A stretch of 64,000 bases of DNA. It comes from an uncultured Collinsella sp. (GTDB taxonomy: Bacteria; Actinomycetota; Coriobacteriia; Coriobacteriales; Coriobacteriaceae). Below the pieces are notes generated by a model. That model saw only the letters and a program-made list of their open reading frames with translations, was not told where the DNA came from and ran no database searches. The DNA lies in NCBI GenBank assembly GCA_958450865.1, contig CAUDNY010000004.1, positions 1-64,000 on the forward strand. The letters are read 5' to 3'. Below, one piece after another: positions 7,625-16,770 of this stretch (its first letter is position 1; the number at the start of each line of letters is the position of its first letter). The translations under genes and the position numbers were made by a program.

Positions 7625-8971
7625 CTACTCGAAGCTCAGCTGCTCCAGACGATCAAAGACCGTGTCGATACGGGTGAGGAAGTCCCACGGATCAAAGATC
7701 TCGTCGAGCTTCTCCTGACTGACGGTGCAGCGCGGGTCGGCCTCGAGACGCTCCTTAAAGGTGGGGCCGGAGACACAATCCTGTACCTCGTGCCAGGTTG
7801 CCATAGCGTTCTCTTGCACAATGGCGTACGCGTCCTCGCGGGTGATGCCCGTGTCGACGAGGGCGAGCAGTACCTTGGAAGAGAAGATGAGGCCGCGGGT
7901 CTTATTGAGGTTGGCCATCATGCGGGCGGGATACAGCTGCAGGCCGTCGATAACGCGGATGAGGCACTGGAACATGTGGTCGAGGGCGATGAAGCTATCG
8001 GCCTGGGCGACGCGCTCGGCAGAGGAGTGCGAAATGTCACGCTCGTGCCACAGGGCGACGTTATCGAAGGCAACCTGGGCGTTGGACTTCACGACGCGCG
8101 ACAGACCGCAGACTTTCTCCATGGTGATGGGGTTGCGCTTGTGCGGCATGGCTGAGCTGCCCTTTTGGCCCTTACGGAACGGCTCCTCGGCCTCGAGCGT
8201 ATCGGTCTTCTGTAGATTGCGAACCTCGGTAGCGATGCGCTCACAGGTGGCCGCTGTAGTGGCAAGCACGCCGGCAAGGTAGGCATGGTGATCGCGGCTG
8301 ATGACCTGCGTGGACAGAGGATCGTGGACCAGGCCCAGGTGCTCGCAGACGTACTCCTCGACGAACGGCTCGATGGAGCTGTACGTGCCGACAGCGCCCG
8401 AGATAGCACCGAAGGCAACATTCTTGCGGGCGTCCTCAAGACGATCCAGATCGCGCTTGAGCTCCCAGGCCCAAGAGCCAAACTTCATACCGAAGGTCAT
8501 CGGTTCGGCGTGGATGCCATGAGTGCGGCCGGCACAGAGCGTGTTGCGCTCCTCAAAGGCGCGACGCTTGCAAATCTCGCCGAGCTTCTTGACGTCCTCG
8601 ATGATCAGGTCGCAGGCCTGGGTGAGCTGGTAGCACAGGGCCGTGTCGCCCAGATCCGAGCTGGTCATGCCATAGTGAACCCAGCGGCTGGGCTTGGGGT
8701 CGCCCTCGGGAACATCGGCATCGATGTATTCCTTCATGTTGGTCAGGAAGGCAATGACGTCGTGGCGCGTGACTTCCTCGATCTCATCGACCTTCGCCTT
8801 CTCAAAGTTGGCATGGTCGCGGATCCACTGGGCCTCGTCTTTGGAAATACCGATCTTGCCGAGCTCCGCCTGGGCCTCGCAGGCCAGAACCTCGATCTCC
8901 TGCCAAATGGCGTACTTGTTCTCGAGGGAGAAGATGTGTCCCATCTCCGGGCGGGTATAGCGATCGATCAT
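7625..8971 (-). CDS. purB: Adenylosuccinate lyase
   Basis: Catalyses two steps of purine synthesis: SAICAR to AICAR plus fumarate, and adenylosuccinate to AMP plus fumarate. The fumarase/aspartase signature GSSAMPHKRNP carries the flexible catalytic loop. HYGMTSSDLGDTA and RTHGIHAEP hold the substrate-binding His/Ser residues. I chose the ATG at 8971 (MIDRYTRPEM), with AAGGAG 5-6 nt upstream; the open frame reaches 22 codons further without a site. The 448 residues are typical. It is transcribed alone between tRNA-Gly and the TSCPD unit. Confidence 0.97.
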   Translation of the reverse strand: MIDRYTRPEMGHIFSLENKYAIWQEIEVLACEAQAELGKIGISKDEAQWIRDHANFEKAKVDEIEEVTRHDVIAFLTNMKEYIDADVPEGDPKPSRWVHYGMTSSDLGDTALCYQLTQACDLIIEDVKKLGEICKRRAFEERNTLCAGRTHGIHAEPMTFGMKFGSWAWELKRDLDRLEDARKNVAFGAISGAVGTYSSIEPFVEEYVCEHLGLVHDPLSTQVISRDHHAYLAGVLATTAATCERIATEVRNLQKTDTLEAEEPFRKGQKGSSAMPHKRNPITMEKVCGLSRVVKSNAQVAFDNVALWHERDISHSSAERVAQADSFIALDHMFQCLIRVIDGLQLYPARMMANLNKTRGLIFSSKVLLALVDTGITREDAYAIVQENAMATWHEVQDCVSGPTFKERLEADPRCTVSQEKLDEIFDPWDFLTRIDTVFDRLEQLSFE

Positions 8972-9073
8972 AGCGGCTCCTTTTTGGTTATTGGCACGTT
9001 GGTCGTAACCCAACCATTGTACCGTGCGCAGGCGCAAGTATGGGCAGCAGGCATTAACCTAACATTTTGGAAT

Positions 9074-9291
9074 TGGAGCGGGCAACGGGACATCCGCGTA
9101 TTTGCTTCGCAAATCCGCACCGGCTTCAGGCGCCTGTCGGCGCCTTCGCCTGCTCGCTATAAACGCTTCGCGTTTATTTAACGCTCGCACCCTGTCGGGT
9201 TCGAGTCCCGGCACTTTATTGAAAAAGGCACGGTAACGAAACGTTACCGTGCCTGAAATTCGAATGGAGCGGGCAACGGGACTCGAACCCG
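9074..9291 (-). repeat. Palindromic element flanked by tRNA-Gly 3'-end copies
   Basis: The last 18 bp of tRNA-Gly plus CCA (9265-9282) recur at 9074-9091. A 15-bp inverted copy of the T-arm (CGGGTTCGAGTCCCG, 9196-9210) faces the intact T-arm at 9277-9291. Between them lie three hairpins: TTTGCttcGCAAA, GGCGCCtgtcGGCGCC and AAACGCttcGCGTTT, followed by ACGCTCGCACCCTGTC. The arrangement matches those beside tRNA-Lys and tRNA-Ser. I see no open frame. Confidence 0.85.
9222..9254 (-). terminator. Terminator of tRNA-Gly
   Basis: A perfect 12-bp stem (AGGCACGGTAAC/GTTACCGTGCCT) with a short loop, followed on the minus strand by TTTTTC. It is 11 nt past the tRNA CCA end. It lies between the intact tRNA and the inverted T-arm copy. 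Confidence 0.85.
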
Positions 9292-9339
9292 CGAGTGTCA
9301 GCTTGGGAAGCTGATGCCTTACCACTTGGCGATGCCCGC
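9265..9339 (-). tRNA. tRNA-Gly (anticodon CCC)
   Basis: Minus-strand cloverleaf with acceptor GCGGGCA/TGCCCGC, anticodon loop TTCCCAA within stem TCAGC/GCTGA, T-arm CGGG-TTCGAGT-CCCG, discriminator T and an encoded CCA. Length is 75 nt with CCA. It is a solitary gene with its own promoter and terminator. Confidence 0.94.
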
Positions 9340-9352
9340 ATATGTGGGGGAT

Positions 9353-9382
9353 AGTATAACGCGGTTGTCTTGTTCGATACAA
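9353..9382 (-). promoter_or_regulatory. Promoter of tRNA-Gly
   Basis: Minus strand: TTGTAT (9377-9382), an 18-nt spacer, and TATACT (9353-9358), 13 nt before the mature 5' end. Between here and 9636 I see nothing else defined; an undetected promoter for the adhesin gene is likely there. Confidence 0.6.
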
Positions 9383-9636
9383 GGGTGGCGATGCTTGTTT
9401 TAGCTGTGGAGATTCGTTTGAAAATCGCGTCAATTGTGGAGATGAGGACCTTTGGCCTCCTGTTTTCCCTATCTTCTACCTGCACTTTTGCTTGATTGTT
9501 GTATTTGAGCTCAATTTGTCAGGAAATGGGCAAGCTTTTGGTCAGGCTCCGGTACTTACCCGCATGAACCTCGGGGGTAGCCTCATCCTACGCGTCGCAG
9601 CCTCCCCGTGCGGCGCACGAGGGATAAGGAGCAGCC

Positions 9637-12600
9637 ATGTCCAACGCACCCACGCACTCTGTCCACAGCGCAATCGCAACAGGTCCGCTGCTCCTGCTCC
9701 TCTTCCTGCTTTTCGGCTGCCTGGCACCGGGAGCCGCATTTGCCGTCGATGGCTACGACCAGCTCGGCTTCCGCACTATTAGCGATGATTGTGGGCCCTT
9801 CTTCATCGGCAAGTATGAAGCTCAAGACGCCTCGATTGCCTACTGCATGAACCAGGAGCGCCCCGGCCCCACCAAGCCGGGCGGCCCATGGCTCAACTTT
9901 GATCAAGGCTGGGTGTGGCTCGACGACGAGTTCGCGGCAATCGTTTGTCACGGATATCCTACCGCCACGTCGTTTGGCGGTTACCATCTTTCACCCGATC
10001 GCGCCCGCGCCGCAACCCAGCTTGCCGTATGGATGCTCAACGGCACTACCCATGTCGACGGTACCTATTCCTACACGACCGCTCAGGGCAAAACCAAGAG
10101 TGGACACTTTACCGCCGACAATGAAGTCGTGGCGGCTGCGCGGTGGCTCCACGACAACGCAAAATCAGGAAGCATCAAAGCCGCTCCGCACCGCGCGCGG
10201 CGCTATCTAGGAGCCGTATCGGGCGGCAGCAGACGTCAAGACATGCTCTATGTACTGCCGGCGGTCTCTGTTTCCTTCCAAAAGCAGTCTGCAAACGCCG
10301 TTATTACCAGCGGAAACAATACCTATCAGTTTACCGGGGCAACATTCGATATTTTTGAGAGCGCTAGCGGCGCGCGTGTCGGCACCATCAAGATGGACAG
10401 CAACGGTCGAGCGCAAGCAACACTTCTGCCCAACACGGCATACTACCTAGTTGAAACGAAGGCGCCGGCCGGCTATGTCCCCCGTCGTGATCGCATCGCC
10501 TTTACCACGGGGAATGACGGCGGGCGGGTCGCCATTGATGAACAGCCCGGCACCATCAACCTGCGTATCGTAAAACTCGATGCCGCGACGAATGCCGGCC
10601 CCCAGGTGGGATCTTCACTCGCAGGAGCAGAGTTCACGTGTGTGTCGCAATCAACCCCTGGATGGGCACAAATCCTCACGACCGACGAAAGCGGTCGGGC
10701 CACCCTCGCCGATGTCCCCTTAGGAACCTTTACCATCTACGAATCAAAAGCCCCCGAGGGCTACCTGCCATCCAACGACAGCTGGACCTATACCGTTGGA
10801 GCCGACCAGCTCGGCGATTCAGGCGTGGTCGAGATCGAATTTCGCGTTTCCGATATCCCCATTGCGTTTAACCTTGAGATTTCCAAATTCAAGGATTACG
10901 GCAATAGCGACCAATCCGGCCTGGAGCAGCCGGCGGGTGGTGTTGTCTTTGAGGTTGTCAGCAACAGCTCTCAGCAGGTTGTTGGCACACTGACCACAAA
11001 CATCTATGGCTTTGCCTCCACCAAAGACCAGCCCGAAGCATGGTTCGGCACAGGTAAGCGACCCGCCGGTGTCCACGGAGCCGTCCCATACGACCGTGCC
11101 GGCTACACGGTTCGCGAGGTTCCGGAAACCGTCCCCGAGGGTTTTAAACGTGCAGGGGAATGGACCGTCGGGGCCAATCAGATTTCCAACGGCGCCGAGC
11201 TTCAATATATCGTGGACAACCACGCTCTGTCGACGCATCTCCAGATTGTAAAACGCGATGCCCAAACAGGCGCTTCTGTTCCACTAGCCGGATTCACCTT
11301 CCAACTCCTCGACAGCAATCACGAACCTGTCTCACAAACTTGCTGGTATCCAGCACATAACGTAATGGACACCTTTACGACTGACGCGACCGGGACCGTC
11401 ACACTGCCCGAATCGCTCGTGCCGGGCACCTATTATGTACGCGAAACCTCGGCCAAAGAGCCCTATCTTGTCGGCGAAGAAATCGAGGTAAACATACCCG
11501 CCGACATGAACCTAACGCCCGTTGCAATCACCTCGTATTATGACCACGCCGCGACCGGAAACATCAGGATCGTTAAAACCGATGCCATAGACGGCAGCAG
11601 CCTCGCGGGCGCCGTCTTTGAGATCCGTGCCTCGGGTGATATCGTGCGCCCCGACGGTAGCATTGCCGCGCTCGACGGTGAGACCGTCGCGACCGTCACG
11701 TCGGATGAAACTGGAGAAGCACGCGCGGACAATCTCCCGCTGGGATCTGGCACCGCACGCTACGAGGTTGTCGAGACTCAATCGCCGGCAGGCTTCTTAC
11801 TCGATCGGACATCCCATATTGTCGACCTTACTTATGCCGACCAGAAAACACCCGTTGTAGAAGCACGGCTTAACGTATCCGACGATTACACCAAGGTTGA
11901 TATCTCCAAGGTCGATGCAAGCGGAGAGCAGGAAGTGAAAGGCGCACAACTCACCTTATATGGTCCCGATAAAACCGAAATAGACTCCTGGACCTCATCC
12001 GACAAGCCGCACCGCGTCGAACATCTTGCACCTGGCACCTACTCGTTGCGCGAAATGATGTCTCCGCGGACCTATGACCTTGCCGAGGAGATAACATTTG
12101 AAATAAAGGATACGGGAGAAGTCCAATCCGTCGCGATGAAGGATGCGCCCATCGAGATCAAGGGGCAGGTCGACAAGCGTCAGGAACTTGTCCAACCTAT
12201 CGAAAAGGGCCTGTTGGCTAACGGCGATGGTAAAAACCGCGCCACGACGCAAACCAATAGTGATGGGCTTTTCTCCTATACCATCGATGCTCGAAACGAT
12301 TCCGCTACTTGGGTTGATGAGTTTACGATTACCGATGATCTTGAGTGCGCCAAAGACGGCACGGCGAGATTCATCTCAATCGAAACCCCCGTCGCCATCG
12401 GCGACCTCAACGGTCTGTGCAACGTATGGTATCGCACGACGCCGTTGGACTCGACAGACGTCGATGAGCCGGCAAACGCGACACTTGACGATGGGCACGA
12501 AAATCCTTGGCTTGAGTCCGACGAAGTAAAAGAGAGCCTGGGTGAGGACTGTCGCCTCGTCGATTACGACGGTTGGCACCTCTGGAAGGCGGATATCTCG

Positions 12601-13068
12601 ACCACGGAATCCACCACACTCGAGGCGGAAGAGCTCGACCTTGCATCCAATACCGTCGTAACGGGCATTCGAATTGAATACGGTGCGGTAGCCGCCGACT
12701 TTACGACTCGAAGCGATGCGGATTCTTGGACCCGCGATGATCTCAAAGATGAGCACGACGACCTTGACGATGCCAAAGCAATCCTTGGTGCAGACGCTCG
12801 GGGCGCAGTCGTGCACATGCAGGCAACATCGGCTTATACGCCCCAAACCGCACTCACCAACAGCGCACGCGTCGATCTTTGTCGCAACGGCGGCGGCGAT
12901 AAACTTGAGTCACATGACGAGGACTGTGTCATTCAACGCTGTACCCTACCGCAGGACCTACCGGCAACAGGACCAGTTCCCATCGCCGCTTGCATCACCG
13001 CGCTCCTGACCTCGGGTGCCGCAGCCCTATGGTTCGCTCGCCTTAGGTCGATCCCAAAGAAGCGCTAG
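9637..13068 (+). CDS. LPXTG cell-wall adhesin with thioester domain and SpaA/Cna-B repeats
   Basis: Surface protein predicted to be sortase-anchored. It has a signal peptide of about 36 residues (cleavage after AAFA) and a thioester-type domain with Cys70 (AYCMN) and Gln128 (ATQLAVW), which in characterised Gram-positive adhesins form an internal Cys-Gln thioester that bonds covalently to host targets. About six prealbumin-like SpaA/Cna-B modules follow, marked by E-box strands (YLVETKAPAGY, YESKAPEGYLP, YTVREVPETVPEGF, YYVRETS, YEVVETQSPAGF, YSLREMMS). An acidic C-terminal region precedes LPATG (1108-1112), a hydrophobic helix and RSIPKKR. GGAG precedes the ATG by 7 nt. It is a single gene with no adjacent sortase; a class B sortase gene lies at 63279. 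Confidence 0.92.
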   Translation: MSNAPTHSVHSAIATGPLLLLLFLLFGCLAPGAAFAVDGYDQLGFRTISDDCGPFFIGKYEAQDASIAYCMNQERPGPTKPGGPWLNFDQGWVWLDDEFAAIVCHGYPTATSFGGYHLSPDRARAATQLAVWMLNGTTHVDGTYSYTTAQGKTKSGHFTADNEVVAAARWLHDNAKSGSIKAAPHRARRYLGAVSGGSRRQDMLYVLPAVSVSFQKQSANAVITSGNNTYQFTGATFDIFESASGARVGTIKMDSNGRAQATLLPNTAYYLVETKAPAGYVPRRDRIAFTTGNDGGRVAIDEQPGTINLRIVKLDAATNAGPQVGSSLAGAEFTCVSQSTPGWAQILTTDESGRATLADVPLGTFTIYESKAPEGYLPSNDSWTYTVGADQLGDSGVVEIEFRVSDIPIAFNLEISKFKDYGNSDQSGLEQPAGGVVFEVVSNSSQQVVGTLTTNIYGFASTKDQPEAWFGTGKRPAGVHGAVPYDRAGYTVREVPETVPEGFKRAGEWTVGANQISNGAELQYIVDNHALSTHLQIVKRDAQTGASVPLAGFTFQLLDSNHEPVSQTCWYPAHNVMDTFTTDATGTVTLPESLVPGTYYVRETSAKEPYLVGEEIEVNIPADMNLTPVAITSYYDHAATGNIRIVKTDAIDGSSLAGAVFEIRASGDIVRPDGSIAALDGETVATVTSDETGEARADNLPLGSGTARYEVVETQSPAGFLLDRTSHIVDLTYADQKTPVVEARLNVSDDYTKVDISKVDASGEQEVKGAQLTLYGPDKTEIDSWTSSDKPHRVEHLAPGTYSLREMMSPRTYDLAEEITFEIKDTGEVQSVAMKDAPIEIKGQVDKRQELVQPIEKGLLANGDGKNRATTQTNSDGLFSYTIDARNDSATWVDEFTITDDLECAKDGTARFISIETPVAIGDLNGLCNVWYRTTPLDSTDVDEPANATLDDGHENPWLESDEVKESLGEDCRLVDYDGWHLWKADISTTESTTLEAEELDLASNTVVTGIRIEYGAVAADFTTRSDADSWTRDDLKDEHDDLDDAKAILGADARGAVVHMQATSAYTPQTALTNSARVDLCRNGGGDKLESHDEDCVIQRCTLPQDLPATGPVPIAACITALLTSGAAALWFARLRSIPKKR

Positions 13069-13079
13069 CGCGATGAAAA

Positions 13080-13114
13080 AGCGGGCGAGCCAGTCCCCTG
13101 GCTCGCCCGCTTTC
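13080..13114. terminator. Bidirectional terminator
   Basis: AGCGGGCGAGCCAG and CTGGCTCGCCCGCT form a perfect 14-bp stem with a four-base loop. Poly-A precedes it and TTTC follows, so it can serve the adhesin gene (plus) and the convergent small membrane protein gene (minus). Confidence 0.8.
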
Positions 13115-13134
13115 AATCATTTAAATCGCCGTAT

Positions 13135-13353
13135 CTACTCTGCAGACGAAGATCCACCATCAACGATTGCCCGCTCGGACTCAGGAATCCCATCGGCACC
13201 CGTGCTCTGTTCTTGCTCCACCTCTTCGCTGATTGCGGAGGCGGGGGTCGAGCCCTTCGCACCCACGATGTAGGCGGCCCCAAATCCTAACGCAATGGCA
13301 ATCAAGGTCAAAATCACGTAGACAGGCCAATGGCGCTTAATATACGAAAACAC
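13135..13353 (-). CDS. Small single-span membrane protein, unknown function
   Basis: The 72-residue product has a short basic N-terminus (MFSYIKRHW), one membrane helix (about residues 10-31, VYVILTLIAIALGFGAAYIVG) and an acidic, disordered-looking tail rich in Glu and Ser. The topology suggests a cytoplasmic N-terminus with the tail outside. It lies 21 nt downstream of the M28-like gene on the same strand and is probably co-transcribed. I do not recognise a family. Confidence 0.6.
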   Translation of the reverse strand: MFSYIKRHWPVYVILTLIAIALGFGAAYIVGAKGSTPASAISEEVEQEQSTGADGIPESERAIVDGGSSSAE

Positions 13354-13374
13354 GTTGACTCCTTAGAGCTCCGT

Positions 13375-16300
13375 CTACGAACGGCGGATAACCTCGGTCA
13401 CGACCTCGGATACCGTAGCAATGTTCGTCGGGTTGACATTGTGGGGCAGGTCGTCCTCGGTACGAGCGCAAGCCAGACGCGTACCGTCCACGCCGGCGAT
13501 GGTGAGGGCTCGGCGGCTCGCCTCGAGCGCGGCATAGGCATCGGTCTTGGCATAGGGCATCTCGAGCGCGCCACAATCGACATGGAACGACTTGCAGACC
13601 TTGCTGACCAGGTTCATGATGCGGCGATCGCCCTTGAGCAGTTGTTGTTCGCCCTCGACCGTCACCACCGAAAGCCTACCGGCGCCGACGGATTCAAGAT
13701 TGATAAAGAATACGCCGCGGAGCTTATCGCGATGCGAAGCCAAGAAGGCCTTCATGCCGGCGCCATCACAATCCGAGGCGCCCGTTGCCACAAACCAGAT
13801 ATCGTGACCGAGCAGCTCATCATCGCCCATAGAGGCGACAGCCGAGAGCATATCTTCGGAAGAAGCGCCATCGGAAGACGTAGCGCCACCCTTCCAGCCA
13901 TCGTTATCGTCCTCGAAATTATCCCACGAACCGATACCGCGACCGGACTTCTTGGCATCGTAATCGTCTTCGACGCCCAGCCAATCACTCATGCTGTCCT
14001 GCTCGTTTTTCTTTTTACGGCCGAACAGACCACCCAGGCCGCGCTTACGAGACTTGGGTGCCGCCGGGGCGGGAGCCGAAATGGTCTCGATCGGCTGCGC
14101 GCCCGACGCAACGGGCATAGGAGGCGCAACGGGTGCCGATGTGGGTTCGGGACCCTGGGCAGTAGCAAAGGGATCGTTGACCTGTGCGGAGGGGTCGGGA
14201 AGGTCGAACAGCGACGTGCGAGACGCAACGTTTGCCTGCTTCATGGACGGCAGCGACGGATCGGGGACCGAAGCCAGCGGAGACGAGGAAGGTGCAGGCG
14301 ACGGTGCCGACGCCGGATCGGGAACATTCATCTGCGGACGCGGCGATGCCTGGGAGGAAATCTGGGCCATAAGGGAATCGACCGTTTCGTCCTGAGTGGG
14401 AGCGACATTGGCAACCGTGGCACCGGAACCACTCGGGGTCGGCATGGTGAAAATCTGCGTGGAGTAAGGCCTCGACTCATCCGTCTCGGGAGTCTCGGAA
14501 ACCGCAGGCACTTCCTCCTGCTCGGCCTCGGTCGAATCACCTTGATCGGCTGCCGCGTATTGCTCTTCGTCAGAGTTGGCCTCAACGGACTCGTCCTCGG
14601 CGACATCTTGGATTTCGGCAGCATCAATAGGCTCGTCATCGTCTGCCGCGTCGCCCTGCTCATCGGAAACAGGAAGGGGCTCGGCAATCGCGGTGCCCTG
14701 CTTTTCAAACGTTATCGTGGAATCGAACTGCGCGGCATCAAACGACATGGTGCTATCGACGTGCTCCTGAGCCTCGAAAGACGTCGTCGCCTCAACAACA
14801 TCCGCGGACGCCGGTTGCTGGGACTCAAAGGACGTTGTAGCTTCGGCGGCGTCGACGGGCGCGGACTGCATAGCCTCGTTCTGCTCGAACTCTTGCGCCG
14901 CGTGCTCACGTGCCGCCTCGGCTGCCTGCTGCTGAGCGATAGCCTCCTGCTCGGCAGCCTCGCGTGCGGCAGCGCGCTTCTCCTCGAAATCGTCGACAAA
15001 TTTCTTGCCCTTTGCAAGCGCACCCTTAAAGAAGTTGGAAGCGCTGGCGCCAATCGACGAGAACGCGGATGCAATGTCGGCATGGGGCGTTGCCGCGGGA
15101 ATCTCGGCCGAGAAATCAGTATCGCTCTCGTAAGACACGCGCCTCGGCTGTTCAACGTAATCGTCGTCAGACTCGTCCGCAACGTCTTGCGCCGGCGCGG
15201 CGGGAGCCAAAATGTCCAGTCCTGCCGCGGGATCGATCGCGGACACCGCCTCGGGATCGGCAACGGCAGCGGTAACCGCGGCAGACTCATCATCCGCAGC
15301 GACAACGGGCGCAGGCGCAGCCACGACGGGGGCAGGCTCGGGCTCAAACGTCGGCTCCTCGCCCTCCTCGTAATCGAGCGTGCAGGACTCGGGAAGCATT
15401 CCGAGCGCACGGATGGCATCCGAACCAAAGCGGATGTTGCCGGCGGCGTTGCGATAGAGCTTGGGCTCGGGCTCGGCCGCGACAGGCTCCTCCACCGGCT
15501 CGGCAGCGGAAACCTCGTCATTGAACTCTTCAGCCTGGACAGCCTGATTCTGATCCTCGGGCACGATGGCGCCGATCAGCGTCTCGTCGGCAGACGCACC
15601 CTCAAAGCCCTCGATCTGCTCGTCGAAAGCCTCACCCTGTTCGGGCTCGGTCTGAGTGTCGGGAGCAATCGGCTGACCGAACTCGTCCTCGGCGTAGGTA
15701 GGCTCTTCGTACTCGATGGTGTTGCCGTAGTCGTTTTGCTGCTGGGCCGCGGCATACTCCGCCGCTGCACGCGCCATTTCCTCGGCACGACGCTTCTGCT
15801 CCCCAAAATAGGTATCGAACGGAACATCGTCGGGAAACTCGTTTTCGCCCTGGAAGGGAGCAACGTTGTCCATAACGCCGAGCATAGCGGCGACAGAAGA
15901 CTTGTTGCACACCGCGCCGGACGTATAGGGAAGAATGTGGCGGTTAGAGATGATGTTTGCCGCGTTGGCAAGTGCAACGAGGGAAGCGAGGATCGCGACA
16001 ATCCACAGCAGAACCTTGAGCGCGCCGGGGAGCGGCAGGATGCGCAGGATGGCAACGGCAGCAGGGGCAACCGTGGCAACGGGCAACAGCTTGGCGATGA
16101 GCGCACGATACGAAGCATAGGGCTCGCGGGCGAGTAGCTCAGCACGGGGAGAGTCGTAGTGTGCGACAACGACCACTGGGCGGTTACGCGGGGACGCGAG
16201 CGGGCCCGAGGCCTTGTGGTAGGCGATGACATTTTGGCTCACGCCCGTCTTGCCCAGGCGCGAAACCACGGGGTGCCCTGTGCGCTCGAGCACGTAAAGA

Positions 16301-16572
16301 ACGGCGCCGACAATGGCCAGCAAGGTGCCGACCAAGCCGATACCGCCGCCGATGCCCATCAGCAGGGCACCGGTAAACGCAAGAATACCGGTAACGGCAA
16401 ATGCCAACCTACTGGGCGCCGGGGCATTGAACTCCTGAACCTCGGGATCAAAGCCGTGGTTGCGGAAGATCTGAGCGATATCCTCGGCAGCCAAGCGCTC
16501 TTCTTCGCTGCACGCCGGCGTAATGCCGGTGTTCTGCAGCAGGTGGTTAATATAGTTCTGGGTGTTCGCCAT
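13375..16572 (-). CDS. Membrane protein with split M28-peptidase-like domain and long low-complexity insert
   Basis: Residues 1-235 resemble the first half of an M28 zinc peptidase (VVVVAHYDSPRA, with His138 and Asp140 in the HxD position), interrupted by two hydrophobic regions (about 56-96 and 157-207). Some 650 residues of Ala/Glu/Pro/Ser-rich low-complexity sequence follow. The second half (about 900-1065: HDIWFVATGASDCDG, GVFFINLESVGAG, DLPHNVNPTNIATV) resembles the rest of the M28 fold. The usual Asp in the DN(A/K)SG strand and the Glu-Glu pair are not present as such (CNKSSV and SDCDG instead), so activity is doubtful. I chose the ATG at 16572 because of GGAG 6 nt upstream. Function is unknown. 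Confidence 0.7.
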   Translation of the reverse strand: MANTQNYINHLLQNTGITPACSEEERLAAEDIAQIFRNHGFDPEVQEFNAPAPSRLAFAVTGILAFTGALLMGIGGGIGLVGTLLAIVGAVLYVLERTGHPVVSRLGKTGVSQNVIAYHKASGPLASPRNRPVVVVAHYDSPRAELLAREPYASYRALIAKLLPVATVAPAAVAILRILPLPGALKVLLWIVAILASLVALANAANIISNRHILPYTSGAVCNKSSVAAMLGVMDNVAPFQGENEFPDDVPFDTYFGEQKRRAEEMARAAAEYAAAQQQNDYGNTIEYEEPTYAEDEFGQPIAPDTQTEPEQGEAFDEQIEGFEGASADETLIGAIVPEDQNQAVQAEEFNDEVSAAEPVEEPVAAEPEPKLYRNAAGNIRFGSDAIRALGMLPESCTLDYEEGEEPTFEPEPAPVVAAPAPVVAADDESAAVTAAVADPEAVSAIDPAAGLDILAPAAPAQDVADESDDDYVEQPRRVSYESDTDFSAEIPAATPHADIASAFSSIGASASNFFKGALAKGKKFVDDFEEKRAAAREAAEQEAIAQQQAAEAAREHAAQEFEQNEAMQSAPVDAAEATTSFESQQPASADVVEATTSFEAQEHVDSTMSFDAAQFDSTITFEKQGTAIAEPLPVSDEQGDAADDDEPIDAAEIQDVAEDESVEANSDEEQYAAADQGDSTEAEQEEVPAVSETPETDESRPYSTQIFTMPTPSGSGATVANVAPTQDETVDSLMAQISSQASPRPQMNVPDPASAPSPAPSSSPLASVPDPSLPSMKQANVASRTSLFDLPDPSAQVNDPFATAQGPEPTSAPVAPPMPVASGAQPIETISAPAPAAPKSRKRGLGGLFGRKKKNEQDSMSDWLGVEDDYDAKKSGRGIGSWDNFEDDNDGWKGGATSSDGASSEDMLSAVASMGDDELLGHDIWFVATGASDCDGAGMKAFLASHRDKLRGVFFINLESVGAGRLSVVTVEGEQQLLKGDRRIMNLVSKVCKSFHVDCGALEMPYAKTDAYAALEASRRALTIAGVDGTRLACARTEDDLPHNVNPTNIATVSEVVTEVIRRS

Positions 16573-16770
16573 GTGCGCTCCACATCCATAATCCGACAAA
16601 TAGGCCCAATGCATGCACATTAGAACCGTATATAGTCGAAAGTATACCCCGAGCAAGCGCAAACGACCGAATTCGGGCCATCTTAACGCCCCGAGCGGAC
16701 AAGGATATAGCCTAATCTCCATATCGGACTAAAATCATGGCAGCAAACCACCTTCTCATGCGAGGACTCT

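Noticed and set aside
13330..16137. 935-codon open frame on the plus strand opposite the M28-like gene
   Set aside because: Its Arg/Gly/Leu-rich product mirrors the low-complexity opposite strand and lacks domains or a ribosome binding site. The minus-strand product has recognisable half-domains and a good start.
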